Assembly (NCBI RefSeq): GCF_000426845.1
Contig: NZ_KE384580.1
Span: 84,836 to 148,835 of the forward strand
Reading direction: 5' to 3'
DNA length: 64,000 nucleotides
DNA from: Bradyrhizobium sp. in8p8
Lineage (GTDB): Bacteria; Pseudomonadota; Alphaproteobacteria; Rhizobiales; Xanthobacteraceae
Numbering within the stretch: the first letter of the stretch is position 1; each line of letters begins with the position of its first letter. Both the position numbers and the translations under genes were made by a program. Positions 50,113 through 57,291 of this stretch are shown in pieces. The notes under the pieces are model-generated. The model had not been told where the DNA came from and searched no databases. It was given only the letters and a program-made list of their open reading frames with translations.

Positions 50113-50141
50113 CACCTAGGAGCGAGGGTTCTACTTTCAAG
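50113..50141 (-). promoter_or_regulatory. Probable RpoH-type promoter of groESL
   Basis: On the minus strand CTTGAAA (50135-50141) lies upstream of CCTAGGT (50114-50120) with about 14 bases between them. It is about 70 bases before groES and resembles the CTTG-N-CCTAT-type consensus for alphaproteobacterial RpoH. No CIRCE inverted repeat (TTAGCACTC) is present. With rpoH a few hundred bases upstream, RpoH control is likely. Confidence 0.5.
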
Positions 50142-50320
50142 TGGAAGTGAGCAAATTTTCTGCCCCAAATCTGCTCATCGATAGCGCCCGCGGCTCGAAG
50201 CTTCATCGGCCTCGGAATCGCTCGCCGCGCAGTTGAAAACTTAGATCATCAAACCGAGATGTTGCTCGGCCGCGGAGCAACGCAGCACATGGAGCATCGT
50301 CGAAAGGAGGGTGATCAGAG

Positions 50321-50551
50321 ATGCGGACCTTGATGGTATTCGCTGCTTTACTCGGCATGATGGTTTCGCTGCAGGCGAAGGAAGCGGAATCGCTGCGAGC
50401 GTTGCGAGGCTCGGGCGCCGCCGTTAAGCAAATCGTGAGCAATCAAAGCTCACAGCCGCCTGGCAAGCTCGCAAGAACAAGGGCCGATGCCCGCAAGGAC
50501 CGTGAATTCTCAGCGGAAGCCATTGTGCCTGACATCTGCACCGGCTGCTGA
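50321..50551 (+). CDS. Small possibly exported protein, 76 residues
   Basis: MRTLMVFAALLGMMVSLQAKEAESLRALRGSGAAVKQIVSNQ, ending in IVPDICTGC. The first 19 residues look like a signal peptide. A good GGAGGGTGATC site precedes the ATG. Two Cys at the end could be a metal or lipid site. It is divergent from groES. Function unknown. Confidence 0.55.
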   Translation: MRTLMVFAALLGMMVSLQAKEAESLRALRGSGAAVKQIVSNQSSQPPGKLARTRADARKDREFSAEAIVPDICTGC

Positions 50552-50590
50552 TCTATCGATCGGCAGCCGGTCAGCGGTTGTGTGATCCTC

Positions 50591-51484
50591 CTAGTATGCC
50601 CCTGCTGATGCAGTCTGAAGATCGGGGAGACGAGCGCAGATCATCGCCTTGATACGCTTCAAGGCACGCTGCTCGATCTGGCGAACTCGCTCGCGAGAGA
50701 TCCCGAACCTGGCAGCAAGATCGTCCAGTGTTCTTTGCTCTTCTGCCATGTAGCGCGCTTCGACGATGGTGCGTTCTCGCGGCGAAAGCGCGCTTAAGGC
50801 TTCCGAGAGTGCGGCCTTGCGCTGTTCACGGTCTCCGGTCTCCACGAGCAGGGTTTCAGGATCAGGCGACGAATCGGCGAGCCTGTCCTGCCATTGTTCG
50901 CCTTCTTCGTCACTGAGCTGAACGTTCAGCGTCATGTCGCCACGGATCCGCCCATTCATCTCGACGACGTCGGCTTCCTTGACCTGAAGGTGCTCAGAGA
51001 TCTGTTTGATCTGTTCCGCCGAAAGCTCGCCGTCCTCCGGAGCACCCAAACGCGCCTTCAACTTTCGAAGGTTGAAGAACAGCTTTTTTTGTGCGGCCGT
51101 CGTGCCGAGCTTCACCAGTGACCAGGACCGCAGGACGAATTCCTGCACGGATGCCTTGATCCACCACGTGGCATAGGTGGCAAGGCGAAATCCCTTTTCA
51201 GGGTCGAACCGCTTGACCGCCAGCATCAATCCGACATTGGCTTCCGAGATAAGGTCGGCAATCGGCAAACCGTACCGCCGGTACTTCAGCGCGATTTTGG
51301 CAGCCAGCCGTAGATGGCTCGTCACCAAACGGTAGGCAGCTTCGCGATCGCCAAAATCCCGAAGACGCCTCGCGTACATCGCTTCTTCCGACGCATCGAG
51401 CAGCGGAAAGTTACGGATCTGTTGCAGATACCGGGACAACCCGGCTTCCGAATGGATGGCAGGGAGGGCTGAGGCAATTGACAT
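50591..51484 (-). CDS. rpoH: Heat-shock sigma factor RpoH
   Basis: A 297-residue sigma-32. Region 2 reads SRYLQQIRNFPLLDASEEAMYARRLRDFGDREAAYRLVTSHLRLAAKIALKYRRYGLPIADLISEANVGLMLAVKRFDPEKGFRLATYATWWIKASVQEFVL. The RpoH box is WSLVKLGTTAAQKKLFFNLRKLK, and region 4 has LSPRERTIVEARYMAEEQRTLDDLAARFGISRERVRQIEQRALKRIK. It directs RNA polymerase to heat-shock promoters. The ATG at 51484 has AGGGAGGG upstream. A leader ORF and a ROSE hairpin precede it, so its translation may be heat-dependent. Confidence 0.96.
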   Translation of the reverse strand: MSIASALPAIHSEAGLSRYLQQIRNFPLLDASEEAMYARRLRDFGDREAAYRLVTSHLRLAAKIALKYRRYGLPIADLISEANVGLMLAVKRFDPEKGFRLATYATWWIKASVQEFVLRSWSLVKLGTTAAQKKLFFNLRKLKARLGAPEDGELSAEQIKQISEHLQVKEADVVEMNGRIRGDMTLNVQLSDEEGEQWQDRLADSSPDPETLLVETGDREQRKAALSEALSALSPRERTIVEARYMAEEQRTLDDLAARFGISRERVRQIEQRALKRIKAMICARLPDLQTASAGAY

Positions 51485-51498
51485 GACTTGCCCTCCCT

Positions 51499-51606
51499 TC
51501 AGGCGCCAGAGCTGTTCTTGAGTTTGAAGGGAAGGCGCGACCGCGCGAGCCCACCGAGGCAAGTGAGACCGGCAGACCGCGAAGTGAAGAGACCGGTGGC
51601 TTTCAT
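51499..51606 (-). CDS. 35-codon leader ORF between ROSE element and rpoH
   Basis: From ATG at 51606 the frame reads MKATGLFTSRSAGLTCLGG and ends NSSGA-TGA at 51499-51501. Its ribosome site GGAGGA is inside the ROSE hairpin, and its stop lies 14 bases before the rpoH start, with the rpoH ribosome site AGGGAGGG between. Translation of the leader would open the rpoH start, so heat control could pass through by coupling. It may be a remnant of an hsp gene once placed here. Confidence 0.55.
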   Translation of the reverse strand: MKATGLFTSRSAGLTCLGGLARSRLPFKLKNSSGA

Positions 51607-51680
51607 ATCCAAATCCTCCATGGAGCAAGATGGTACGAGCCGCCGCGTTGCCCGGCTTAGCTGGGCCCAGAAGGCGCCCA
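51607..51680 (-). promoter_or_regulatory. ROSE-type RNA thermometer in the rpoH leader
   Basis: On the minus strand CCATCTTGCTC pairs with GGAGGATTTGG (51609-51633). CTTGCT opposes GGAGGA, the same layout as in the three hsp20 leaders, and the downstream ATG (51606) belongs to a short leader ORF. A GC-rich upstream hairpin resembles that of copy 1. Confidence 0.75.
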
Positions 51681-52140
51681 GCGAAACTCAGGCCGGCGGC
51701 GCCGAAAGAACTGCGAAGCCAACGGGTTGTTCCATGTTCTGGCTAGCCCATTGGTCGGAAAATCTCGGTCAATTCGGACGACCTGTCGAACCGCCGCCAT
51801 CCCCCGGACGAATGGACGGTCCCAAAACGGTGGGCTTGCCATCGTGCCCGCGGTCACCTGCTCGATTGAGGTGGAGCGCAAATCCGCTTGTCCCAGGCCT
51901 CTCAACCCGGGCGCGGAGCCGCATACTCAGGGATCAGGTCATCCCCGCCATTTTGTCGCCGATACGGCATGGGCTGGTGGTGGCAAGCGACCGCATGCGC
52001 ATCCGCGGACCGTCGGCAACGCCTTCGAAGCCTCTTATCGAGGTGGCTCACGATACGAAGGGCCTTGAAACCGGCCAAGCCCGTTCTAATTCCAAGAGTG
52101 CAGCGCGCGGCGATGCGCTGCTCCGGGTGCCTCTGAGGAC
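51681..52140. other. Gap between rpoH and hsp20 copy 3
   Basis: Divergent promoter region. Long overlapping frames exist on both strands, but they are Pro/Arg/Ser-rich and have no domain. Promoters for rpoH (minus) and hsp20 copy 3 (plus) must lie here; no clear RpoH consensus was found. Confidence 0.45.
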
Positions 52141-52209
52141 CCGGTGATCGGGCGCCAGCTACGGTGTCCGTGCGCTCGTAACCATGTTGCTCGAAAGGAG
52201 GATGTGGCT
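52141..52209 (+). promoter_or_regulatory. ROSE-type RNA thermometer before hsp20 copy 3
   Basis: CCATGTTGCTC (52182-52192) pairs with GGAGGATGTGG (52197-52207). TTGCT opposes AAGGAGG. The hairpin is almost identical to that of copy 1, including the preceding AACCATG. The start codon is three bases beyond the stem. Confidence 0.85.
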
Positions 52210-52662
52210 ATGACCACCTTTGACTTCAGTCCGCTGTGGCGATCGACAGTTGGATTCGACCGCGTATTCGATCTTCTCGAAGATTCCGCCCAATGGACCG
52301 GCGACAACTACCCGTCCTACAACATTGAGCGGAGCGATGAGGACCACTATCAGATCTCGCTCGCTCTGGCCGGCTTCTCGCCTGATGAGGTGACGATCAC
52401 GGCTGAGCAGAACGTACTGACGATCGAAGGCCGTAAGGCGGACAAGGGTGCCCATCAGTTCCTGTACCAGGGTATCTCGTCCCGCCCGTTCCGTCGGCAG
52501 TTCAACCTGGCCGAATATGTGCAGGTGAAGGGCGCTTCCTTCGTGGACGGCATGCTCAAGATCGAGCTGGTGCGCGAGGTTCCCGAAGCGATAAAGCCGC
52601 GCCAGATTCCCATCCAGGCCGGCAACGACAATCAGAAGCTCGAGCACAAGCAGACGGCTTAA
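52210..52662 (+). CDS. Small heat-shock protein Hsp20, copy 3
   Basis: A 150-residue class A small Hsp: MTTFDFSPLWRSTVGFDRVFDLLEDSAQ, then YPSYNIERSDEDHYQISLALAGFSPDEVTITAEQNVLTIEGRK and GISSRPFRRQFNLAEYVQVKGASFVDGMLKIELVREVPE. It is close to copy 1, so a recent duplication is likely. An ATP-independent holdase under ROSE control. The start at 52210 matches GGAGGATGTGGCTATG. Confidence 0.94.
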   Translation: MTTFDFSPLWRSTVGFDRVFDLLEDSAQWTGDNYPSYNIERSDEDHYQISLALAGFSPDEVTITAEQNVLTIEGRKADKGAHQFLYQGISSRPFRRQFNLAEYVQVKGASFVDGMLKIELVREVPEAIKPRQIPIQAGNDNQKLEHKQTA

Positions 52663-52676
52663 GTCTTGGCCGAATC

Positions 52677-52711
52677 GCTCCCGTCGCGCGGCCTGCGCCG
52701 CGCACGGGAGC
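52677..52711 (+). terminator. Hairpin after hsp20 copy 3
   Basis: GCTCCCGT and GCGCGGC arms pair with GCCGCGC and ACGGGAGC across CTGC, giving a stem of about 15 bp with one bulge. It starts 15 bases after the stop. The following bases are only moderately T-rich. Confidence 0.55.
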
Positions 52712-52801
52712 ATTGTCCGCATTTCAGCCGATAGTCGCTTCGTCTCTCCGCTAGGGAGGAACTCCGGCTGGCCCGGATCGAGACTTGATCAGAGAGCCAC
52801 A

Positions 52802-53173
52802 GTGAAGGCCATGGAAAGAGCAGTTCCTATCGATCTTGAGCAGATTAAACGTAAACTGCTTGCTGCGTTCGAGCGCCACGGCAGCGATGGCAGGGCTATC
52901 ACATTGCAGAGTCTGGAAGTTAGCGTCGGAACGCACGCAGCCGCGAAGGAGTTCAGGCTCGCGCTGAAGGATCTCATCCACCGTGGACTAGTGAGGCGCG
53001 CGGGTGAAGACCCCATTCCCGGCTCTGCGATCGCCTTTCGGCTTGTCGCGCCGGTGATGCGGGAACGCGAGGGTAAGACCGTGGACCAATCCGTATTTAA
53101 CGCGACACCTTCGGGTTCTGCGGAGCAGACCCAACCACCGCGACGACACCGAGCCAGCATGCCCGCCTGCTAG
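52802..53173 (+). CDS. Hypothetical winged-helix-like protein
   Basis: A 123-residue protein with a GTG start. It reads MERAVPIDLEQIKRKLLAAFERHGSDGRAITLQSLEVSVGTHAAAKEFRLALKDLIHRGLVRRAG, a helix-strand order that resembles a winged helix. The C-terminus is disordered. An ATG at 52811 may be the true start. No function is assigned. Confidence 0.45.
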   Translation: MKAMERAVPIDLEQIKRKLLAAFERHGSDGRAITLQSLEVSVGTHAAAKEFRLALKDLIHRGLVRRAGEDPIPGSAIAFRLVAPVMREREGKTVDQSVFNATPSGSAEQTQPPRRHRASMPAC

Positions 53174-53246
53174 GCGAGCTTTGCTGTGGCAAAACTTCGA
53201 TCACAGATGGCAGACGTTTTCTCTCGCTTAAGGGATATGACAGAAA

Positions 53247-53459
53247 ATGGACGACTATAGCGACATTGTAACAGCAAGCCTTCCGCTCCTATCTGCCGGA
53301 ATCATGCTGGTTGCTGGCCAGATCTACCTCGAAAACTACCCCACTCGTCCGAGCCAGCCATCGCAACAGGAGGGACAGCCAGCCCTCATCTCTCGAGCGC
53401 CGTCATCTACCGGCTGGCCGATCGAGCCGCCCCGAGCTCACAAGCGGCGCGCGAGCTGA
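53247..53459 (+). CDS. Possible small membrane protein
   Basis: MDDYSDIVTASLPLLSAGIMLVAGQIYLENYP, one hydrophobic helix then a Pro/Ser/Arg-rich tail. The ribosome site is weak. It could be a real single-pass protein or a chance frame. Confidence 0.35.
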   Translation: MDDYSDIVTASLPLLSAGIMLVAGQIYLENYPTRPSQPSQQEGQPALISRAPSSTGWPIEPPRAHKRRAS

Positions 53460-53602
53460 GTGCGCGAGGGCGCAACATTGCTGCTCAGCGACCGCAGACT
53501 GTCCTTCGGCATCTTCGCCCCAACAACACACTCGGTCACCTCGCCAAGGCCAACCTCGTCCAGCCATCGAGTTTCATTCCCGGAAGCACCGTGTCGGGCA
53601 CT

Positions 53603-53632
53603 AAGAAGGCCCGGCGGAAACCGGGCCTTCTT
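53603..53632. terminator. Strong bidirectional hairpin at the end of the interrupted Tyr-rich gene
   Basis: AAGAAGGCCCGG and CCGGGCCTTCTT form a perfect 12-bp stem with a CGGAAA loop. It follows the stop codon (53637-53639) of the Tyr-rich pseudogene. With A/T at both ends of the stem, it can act on both strands. Confidence 0.75.
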
Positions 53633-53636
53633 CTCG

Positions 53637-53747
53637 TCACCAGGCGTACCAGTAGGGATCAACCGGCGGATAGTAGCGGACTACCCGATATGGGCGGCCG
53701 TAGTAGTAGGGCGGACCGTAGACCGGTCCATAATTGTCAAACGCCAT
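53637..53747 (-). pseudogene. 3' part of Tyr-rich exported protein gene (split by IS21 element)
   Basis: The minus strand reads NYGPVYGPPYYYGRPYRVVRYYPPVDPYWYAW then TGA. It lacks a start. The missing 5' part with signal peptide is at 58659-58848 beyond the insertion. Such Tyr/Pro/Gly-rich tails are typical of small exported rhizobial proteins. The two parts do not rejoin in one frame with a simple 4-bp target duplication, so extra base changes probably followed the insertion. Confidence 0.7.
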
Positions 53748-53795
53748 CCGGAACTGCCCCCTTTGCGTCATGAAGAACTGCCCCCACCATCGGGA

Positions 53796-54005
53796 TTATG
53801 ATCTCGGTTGAAGGTTGTTTCCGCCGGTGACGGGCCGGAGGGAGGCGGAGCCGACTGGAGGGCCGTCACCGGCGGTCGGCGTCTTTATAAGGCCGCTCTT
53901 GCGCTTGGCGCGGAGCCGGTAGCTGTCGCCGCGGATCGTCAGCACGTGACTGTGGTGGAGGAGCCGATCGAGGATCGCGGTGGCGACCACGGGATCACCG
54001 AACAC
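53796..54005 (-). pseudogene. istB 3' fragment
   Basis: The frame reads VFGDPVVATAILDRLLHHSHVLTIRGDSYRLRAKRKSGLI, the conserved C-terminus of IS21 IstB helper ATPases. The preceding part of the gene ends at ...SVAEWGTVF at about 56634-56640. Bases CGAACAC (plus strand) are shared by both break points, so restoring the gene would give WGTVFGDPV, exactly the family sequence. Confidence 0.88.
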
Positions 54006-54022
54006 GACAGAGTGCCCCTATT

Positions 54023-54523
54023 TTGGAACGGGTCGTGCCTCACGTCACGATCACCGACCCGCATCATTTTCTATTTGGGCGCCGACTTGAGGTGCTGAAG
54101 GAGCGGTCGGGGCGCGGTCCTGCCTACGTCGTTGTCGCGCTGCCGGACGGCCGGCCGCGGGCAGTTCGGATCGCGTCGACGGATCTTGCCGAGACGCCGA
54201 TCACGCCCCGCCCGAATGTTGCCGATCTGCCGCGCATCAGTGTCCGTACGCTGATCCCATTGATGCAACATTTGAGCGCGAGTCTGAGCCTTCTCGACGA
54301 GAAGGTGATTCGCGATGACCCACCGGCCGCTTCCAGGTCGCGTTGCGTATCGACCGCTGCCAACGTTGGCAAATCCACCCAGCCACCCGACGGCCAACAT
54401 TCCGCGCCTGTGGCCGAATCTATCGACCGCGGCGCAAACTCAGATCGCTCAAATCCTCGCCACGCTACTGCGGCGAATGCAAGCGGTTCCCGGCACGCCC
54501 GGAAGGGGACTGGGTCGTGCTGA
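54023..54523 (+). CDS. DUF5372-like protein of the recombinase element
   Basis: It has HVTITDPHHFLFGRRLEVLKERSGRGPAYVVVALPDGRPRAVRIASTDL, which is the DUF5372 pattern, then SVRTLIPLMQHLSASLSLLDEKVI. The C-terminal part overlaps the next gene in another frame. The frame start at 54023 is TTG and the true start is uncertain (a GTG at 54035 is possible). These proteins accompany large serine recombinases in Bradyrhizobium elements; the role is unknown. Confidence 0.65.
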   Translation: MERVVPHVTITDPHHFLFGRRLEVLKERSGRGPAYVVVALPDGRPRAVRIASTDLAETPITPRPNVADLPRISVRTLIPLMQHLSASLSLLDEKVIRDDPPAASRSRCVSTAANVGKSTQPPDGQHSAPVAESIDRGANSDRSNPRHATAANASGSRHARKGTGSC

Positions 54524-54542
54524 TCAGCTCGACCGTCGCTGA
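54315..54542 (+). CDS. Small protein of the recombinase element
   Basis: MTHRPLPGRVAYRPLPTLANPPSHPTANIPRLWPNLSTAAQTQIAQILATLLRRMQAVP, ending DQLDRR. The RLWPNLS..A..Q.AQ.LA.L.RRM block is found in short proteins coded between DUF5372 and the recombinase. It overlaps both neighbours in different frames, a layout typical for this element type. Function unknown. Confidence 0.6.
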   Translation: MTHRPLPGRVAYRPLPTLANPPSHPTANIPRLWPNLSTAAQTQIAQILATLLRRMQAVPGTPGRGLGRADQLDRR

Positions 54543-56619
54543 CGAGCGGCTCACGACTGCGCACCGAGCCAAGTTGGCCTATGTCTACGTGCGGCAGTCA
54601 TCCGTGAACCAGGTGCGCCAGCACCAGGAGAGCACCGAGCTGCAGTACCGCCTCGTCGATCGCGCCATCGGTCTGGGCTGGCCGCCGGAGCGCGTCCAGG
54701 TGATTGACGAGGATCTGGGCAAATCCGGTGCTGGCGCTGTGGATCGTCACGGTTTCCAGAAGCTCATTGCCGAAATCGGCCTTGGCAACGCCGGTCTTGT
54801 GGTGAGCCTCGACGCTTCTCGCTTGGCCCGCAACAACCGGGACTGGCATCAGCTTCTCGAGCTGTGCTCGGTGTTCGGCGTTCTGATTGCGGATGGCGAG
54901 CGGCTTTACGATCCGCGCGCCTACCACGACCGCCTTCTGTTGGGCTTGTCCGGCATCATGAGCGAGGCGGAGCTGCATCAGCTTCGGATGCGCCTTCACC
55001 AGGGGGAACGCCAGAAGGCGGCGCGGGGCGAACTGCGGCTGCCCCTGCCAGCCGGGCTCGCCTATGATCGAGCCGGCACAATTATCCTCAATCCCGATGA
55101 GGAGGTGCAGGCCCGCCTTCACCTCGTCTTCGCCAAATTCCAGGAACTGCAAAGCGCCCGCCGTGTGATGCGTTATCTGGAAAGGAATGGATTGTCCTTG
55201 CCGGTTCGGCCCTTGCTTGGACCATCTCCCCACGAGATCGTCTGGCGTGCGCCAGATAGTGCACGCGTCCTTAATATCCTTCAGAATCCGGCCTATGCTG
55301 GGGCGTATGTTTATGGCCGCCGTCAAAAGGATCCGAGCCGATGCCGGCCGGGATCGCTGACGGGAACGGTCAAGGTAGCGATCGCGGATTGGGCGGTTTG
55401 CCTACACGCCGCTCACCCAGGCTATATCAGCTGGGAGGAGTTCATGGCCAACCAGGGGCGATTGGCAGACAACGTGTGCCGCTATGAGGCTGGACACTCT
55501 GGCGTCCCGCGCAAGGGGGCAGCCCTGTTACAAGGAATCGCGGTCTGCGGTCGTTGTGGACGGCGCATGAGCATGCGCTACACGGGCCCGAATGCCGACT
55601 ATCCGGTCTATTGCTGCCGCTCGGATCGGGACCAGCAAGGCAGTGCATTGTGTCAGGAAGTCCGGGCCTTGGCGGTCGACGCGCTGGTTGAGCGGGTGGT
55701 CCTCGATGCCCTGATGCCAGATCAGATTGAGATCGCACTCGCGGCGGTGGGCCAACTGGAGCAGGAGAGCCGTCAGCTCGAGCGCCAGTGGGCGCTTCGC
55801 GCGGAGCGCGCCCGCTACGACGCCGAGCGTGCTCGGCGTCAGTATGACGCCGTAGAGCCCGAGAACCGTCTTGTAGCGCGCTCACTTGAGCGGGTTTGGG
55901 AAGAGAAGCTGCGTGTCGTCGAGACGGTCGAGCAGGAGCATGCGCGTTGGCGCGCGCAAGAGCCGCTTCTGATTGGCCCGGCGGAACGCGCGGGGCTACA
56001 AGCGCTCGGCGAGAGTCTGCCGCGGATTTGGAACGCGACCATCACGTCGGCAGCTGATCGCAAGCGCATTCTGCGATTTGTCATCCGCGAAGTGGTTCTT
56101 GATCAGAAGCGGACCAGAGGTCAGGTGTGGCTCAAGATCGTCTGGCAGACCGGCGCAACCAGCGAGCATCACGTACAACGGCGCGTTCACGCCTACCGCG
56201 ATTACATCGACATTGATCGGCTGCGGCAACGGATCGTCGAGCTGAATGCTGAACACAAAATGGATGCTGAGATCGCGGCGATACTCAATCAGGAAGGCAT
56301 CGTTGCGGCCCTGGGCTGCGCATTCAGCGGCAAGAACGTCTGGGTGTTGCGCACCCGCTGGGGCATCCGCACCGTCAAAATCAACGGCATGGACAGGAAT
56401 CCGATGCGCTGGCCCGACGGGAGCTTCTCGATTCAGGGCGCAGCGGCTGAGCTTGGTGTAACCGCGCAAACGGTGTTCGATTATCTCGCGCGCGGATTGC
56501 TGGCAGGTCGTCAGCTAGCCAAAGGCCAGCCATGGCAGATCGAGCTCTCAGACGAACAAATCAAACAGCTTCGCAATCGGATACGACGCACCAAGCGGTC
56601 GAAGAAGGAGGCATCATGA
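54517..56619 (+). CDS. Large serine recombinase
   Basis: A 700-residue recombinase. The N-terminal resolvase domain has AYVYVRQSSVNQVRQHQES with the catalytic Ser28 in the VRQS motif, and LVVSLDASRLARNN, then GIMSEAELHQLRMRL. The recombinase domain follows with ILQNPAYAGAYVYGRRQ. A zinc ribbon, CGRCGRRMS...YCC, is near residues 345-370, followed by a coiled coil. A GTG start with GGAAGGGGA upstream is chosen, since the longer frame has no family sequence. It should excise and insert the element at CGAACAC sites. Confidence 0.92.
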   Translation: MLISSTVADERLTTAHRAKLAYVYVRQSSVNQVRQHQESTELQYRLVDRAIGLGWPPERVQVIDEDLGKSGAGAVDRHGFQKLIAEIGLGNAGLVVSLDASRLARNNRDWHQLLELCSVFGVLIADGERLYDPRAYHDRLLLGLSGIMSEAELHQLRMRLHQGERQKAARGELRLPLPAGLAYDRAGTIILNPDEEVQARLHLVFAKFQELQSARRVMRYLERNGLSLPVRPLLGPSPHEIVWRAPDSARVLNILQNPAYAGAYVYGRRQKDPSRCRPGSLTGTVKVAIADWAVCLHAAHPGYISWEEFMANQGRLADNVCRYEAGHSGVPRKGAALLQGIAVCGRCGRRMSMRYTGPNADYPVYCCRSDRDQQGSALCQEVRALAVDALVERVVLDALMPDQIEIALAAVGQLEQESRQLERQWALRAERARYDAERARRQYDAVEPENRLVARSLERVWEEKLRVVETVEQEHARWRAQEPLLIGPAERAGLQALGESLPRIWNATITSAADRKRILRFVIREVVLDQKRTRGQVWLKIVWQTGATSEHHVQRRVHAYRDYIDIDRLRQRIVELNAEHKMDAEIAAILNQEGIVAALGCAFSGKNVWVLRTRWGIRTVKINGMDRNPMRWPDGSFSIQGAAAELGVTAQTVFDYLARGLLAGRQLAKGQPWQIELSDEQIKQLRNRIRRTKRSKKEAS

Positions 56620-56633
56620 AGTCATCGGCTCCG

Positions 56634-57291
56634 CGAACACGGTGCCCCATTCGGCAACGCTGCGGTTTGAGGTGATCAGCATGGCGCCAGTTTCGTAGCG
56701 GCGGCTGACCAACTGGAAGAACAGATGCGCCGCGTCAGGTTCCAGCGGCAGGTAACCGAGCTCGTCGACGATCAGCAGCTTTGGCTTCGACAGGGCGAGC
56801 AGTTTCTCGTCCAGCCGTCGCTCGCCGTGCGCCTTGGCAAGGCCCGCGACCAGTGTCGTCGCCGTGGTGAACTGCACCGTGTATCCGGCCAGGATCGCCT
56901 CTCGTCCCAGCGCGATCGACAAGTGCGTCTTGCCGACGCCCGGCGGCCCGAGCAACAGCACATTCTCGCCGTTGGCGATCCAACGTGACGCGGCAAGGTC
57001 ACGGATCTGCTTTGGATCGATCGACGGCTGCGCCTCGAAGTCGAAGCCAGCAAGCTCCTTCACAGCCGGGAAGTGCGCGAGCTTCAGCGCCATCTCGACG
57101 CGGCGATGATCCTTGCGTGCGATCTCGCGCTCGCACAGCAAGATCAGCGTCTCACGCGCCGACAGGTTCGCGCGCGCGGCTTCGTCGAGCAGGCTGTCGA
57201 GCTGATCGCGGATGCCGGAGAGCTGCAATCGCGCCAGCATGGCATCTAGCGGATCGTTCGTTGCTTCCATTGCCTTTTTTGCCCTCGCCAT
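56634..57291 (-). pseudogene. istB 5' part (IS21 helper ATPase)
   Basis: From ATG at 57291: MARAKKAMEATNDPLDAMLARLQLSGIRDQLDSLLDEAARANLS. Walker A GPPGVGKTH and Walker B LLIVDELGYLP are intact, then YETGAMLITSNRSVAEWGTVF before the break. Beyond it the frame enters the inserted element and stops at about 56614. The start overlaps the istA stop (TGATG). The full helper would be about 250 residues. Confidence 0.9.

Larger units (their letters stand above)
53999..56640. mobile_element. Serine-recombinase element inserted in istB
   Basis: A 2.6-kb insertion flanked by the direct repeat CGAACAC (53999-54005 and 56634-56640). It carries three plus-strand genes: a DUF5372-like protein, a small protein and a large serine recombinase. 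There are no inverted terminal repeats, as expected for this type of site-specific element. The recombinase stop lies 15 bases from the right end. Confidence 0.8.

Noticed and set aside
49694..50200. CIRCE operator before groESL
   Set aside because: No TTAGCACTC/GAGTGCTAA inverted repeat was found on reading the region.
51488..52147. 219-codon plus frame between rpoH and hsp20 copy 3
   Set aside because: It runs through the rpoH leader, ROSE element and promoter region; no domain is present.
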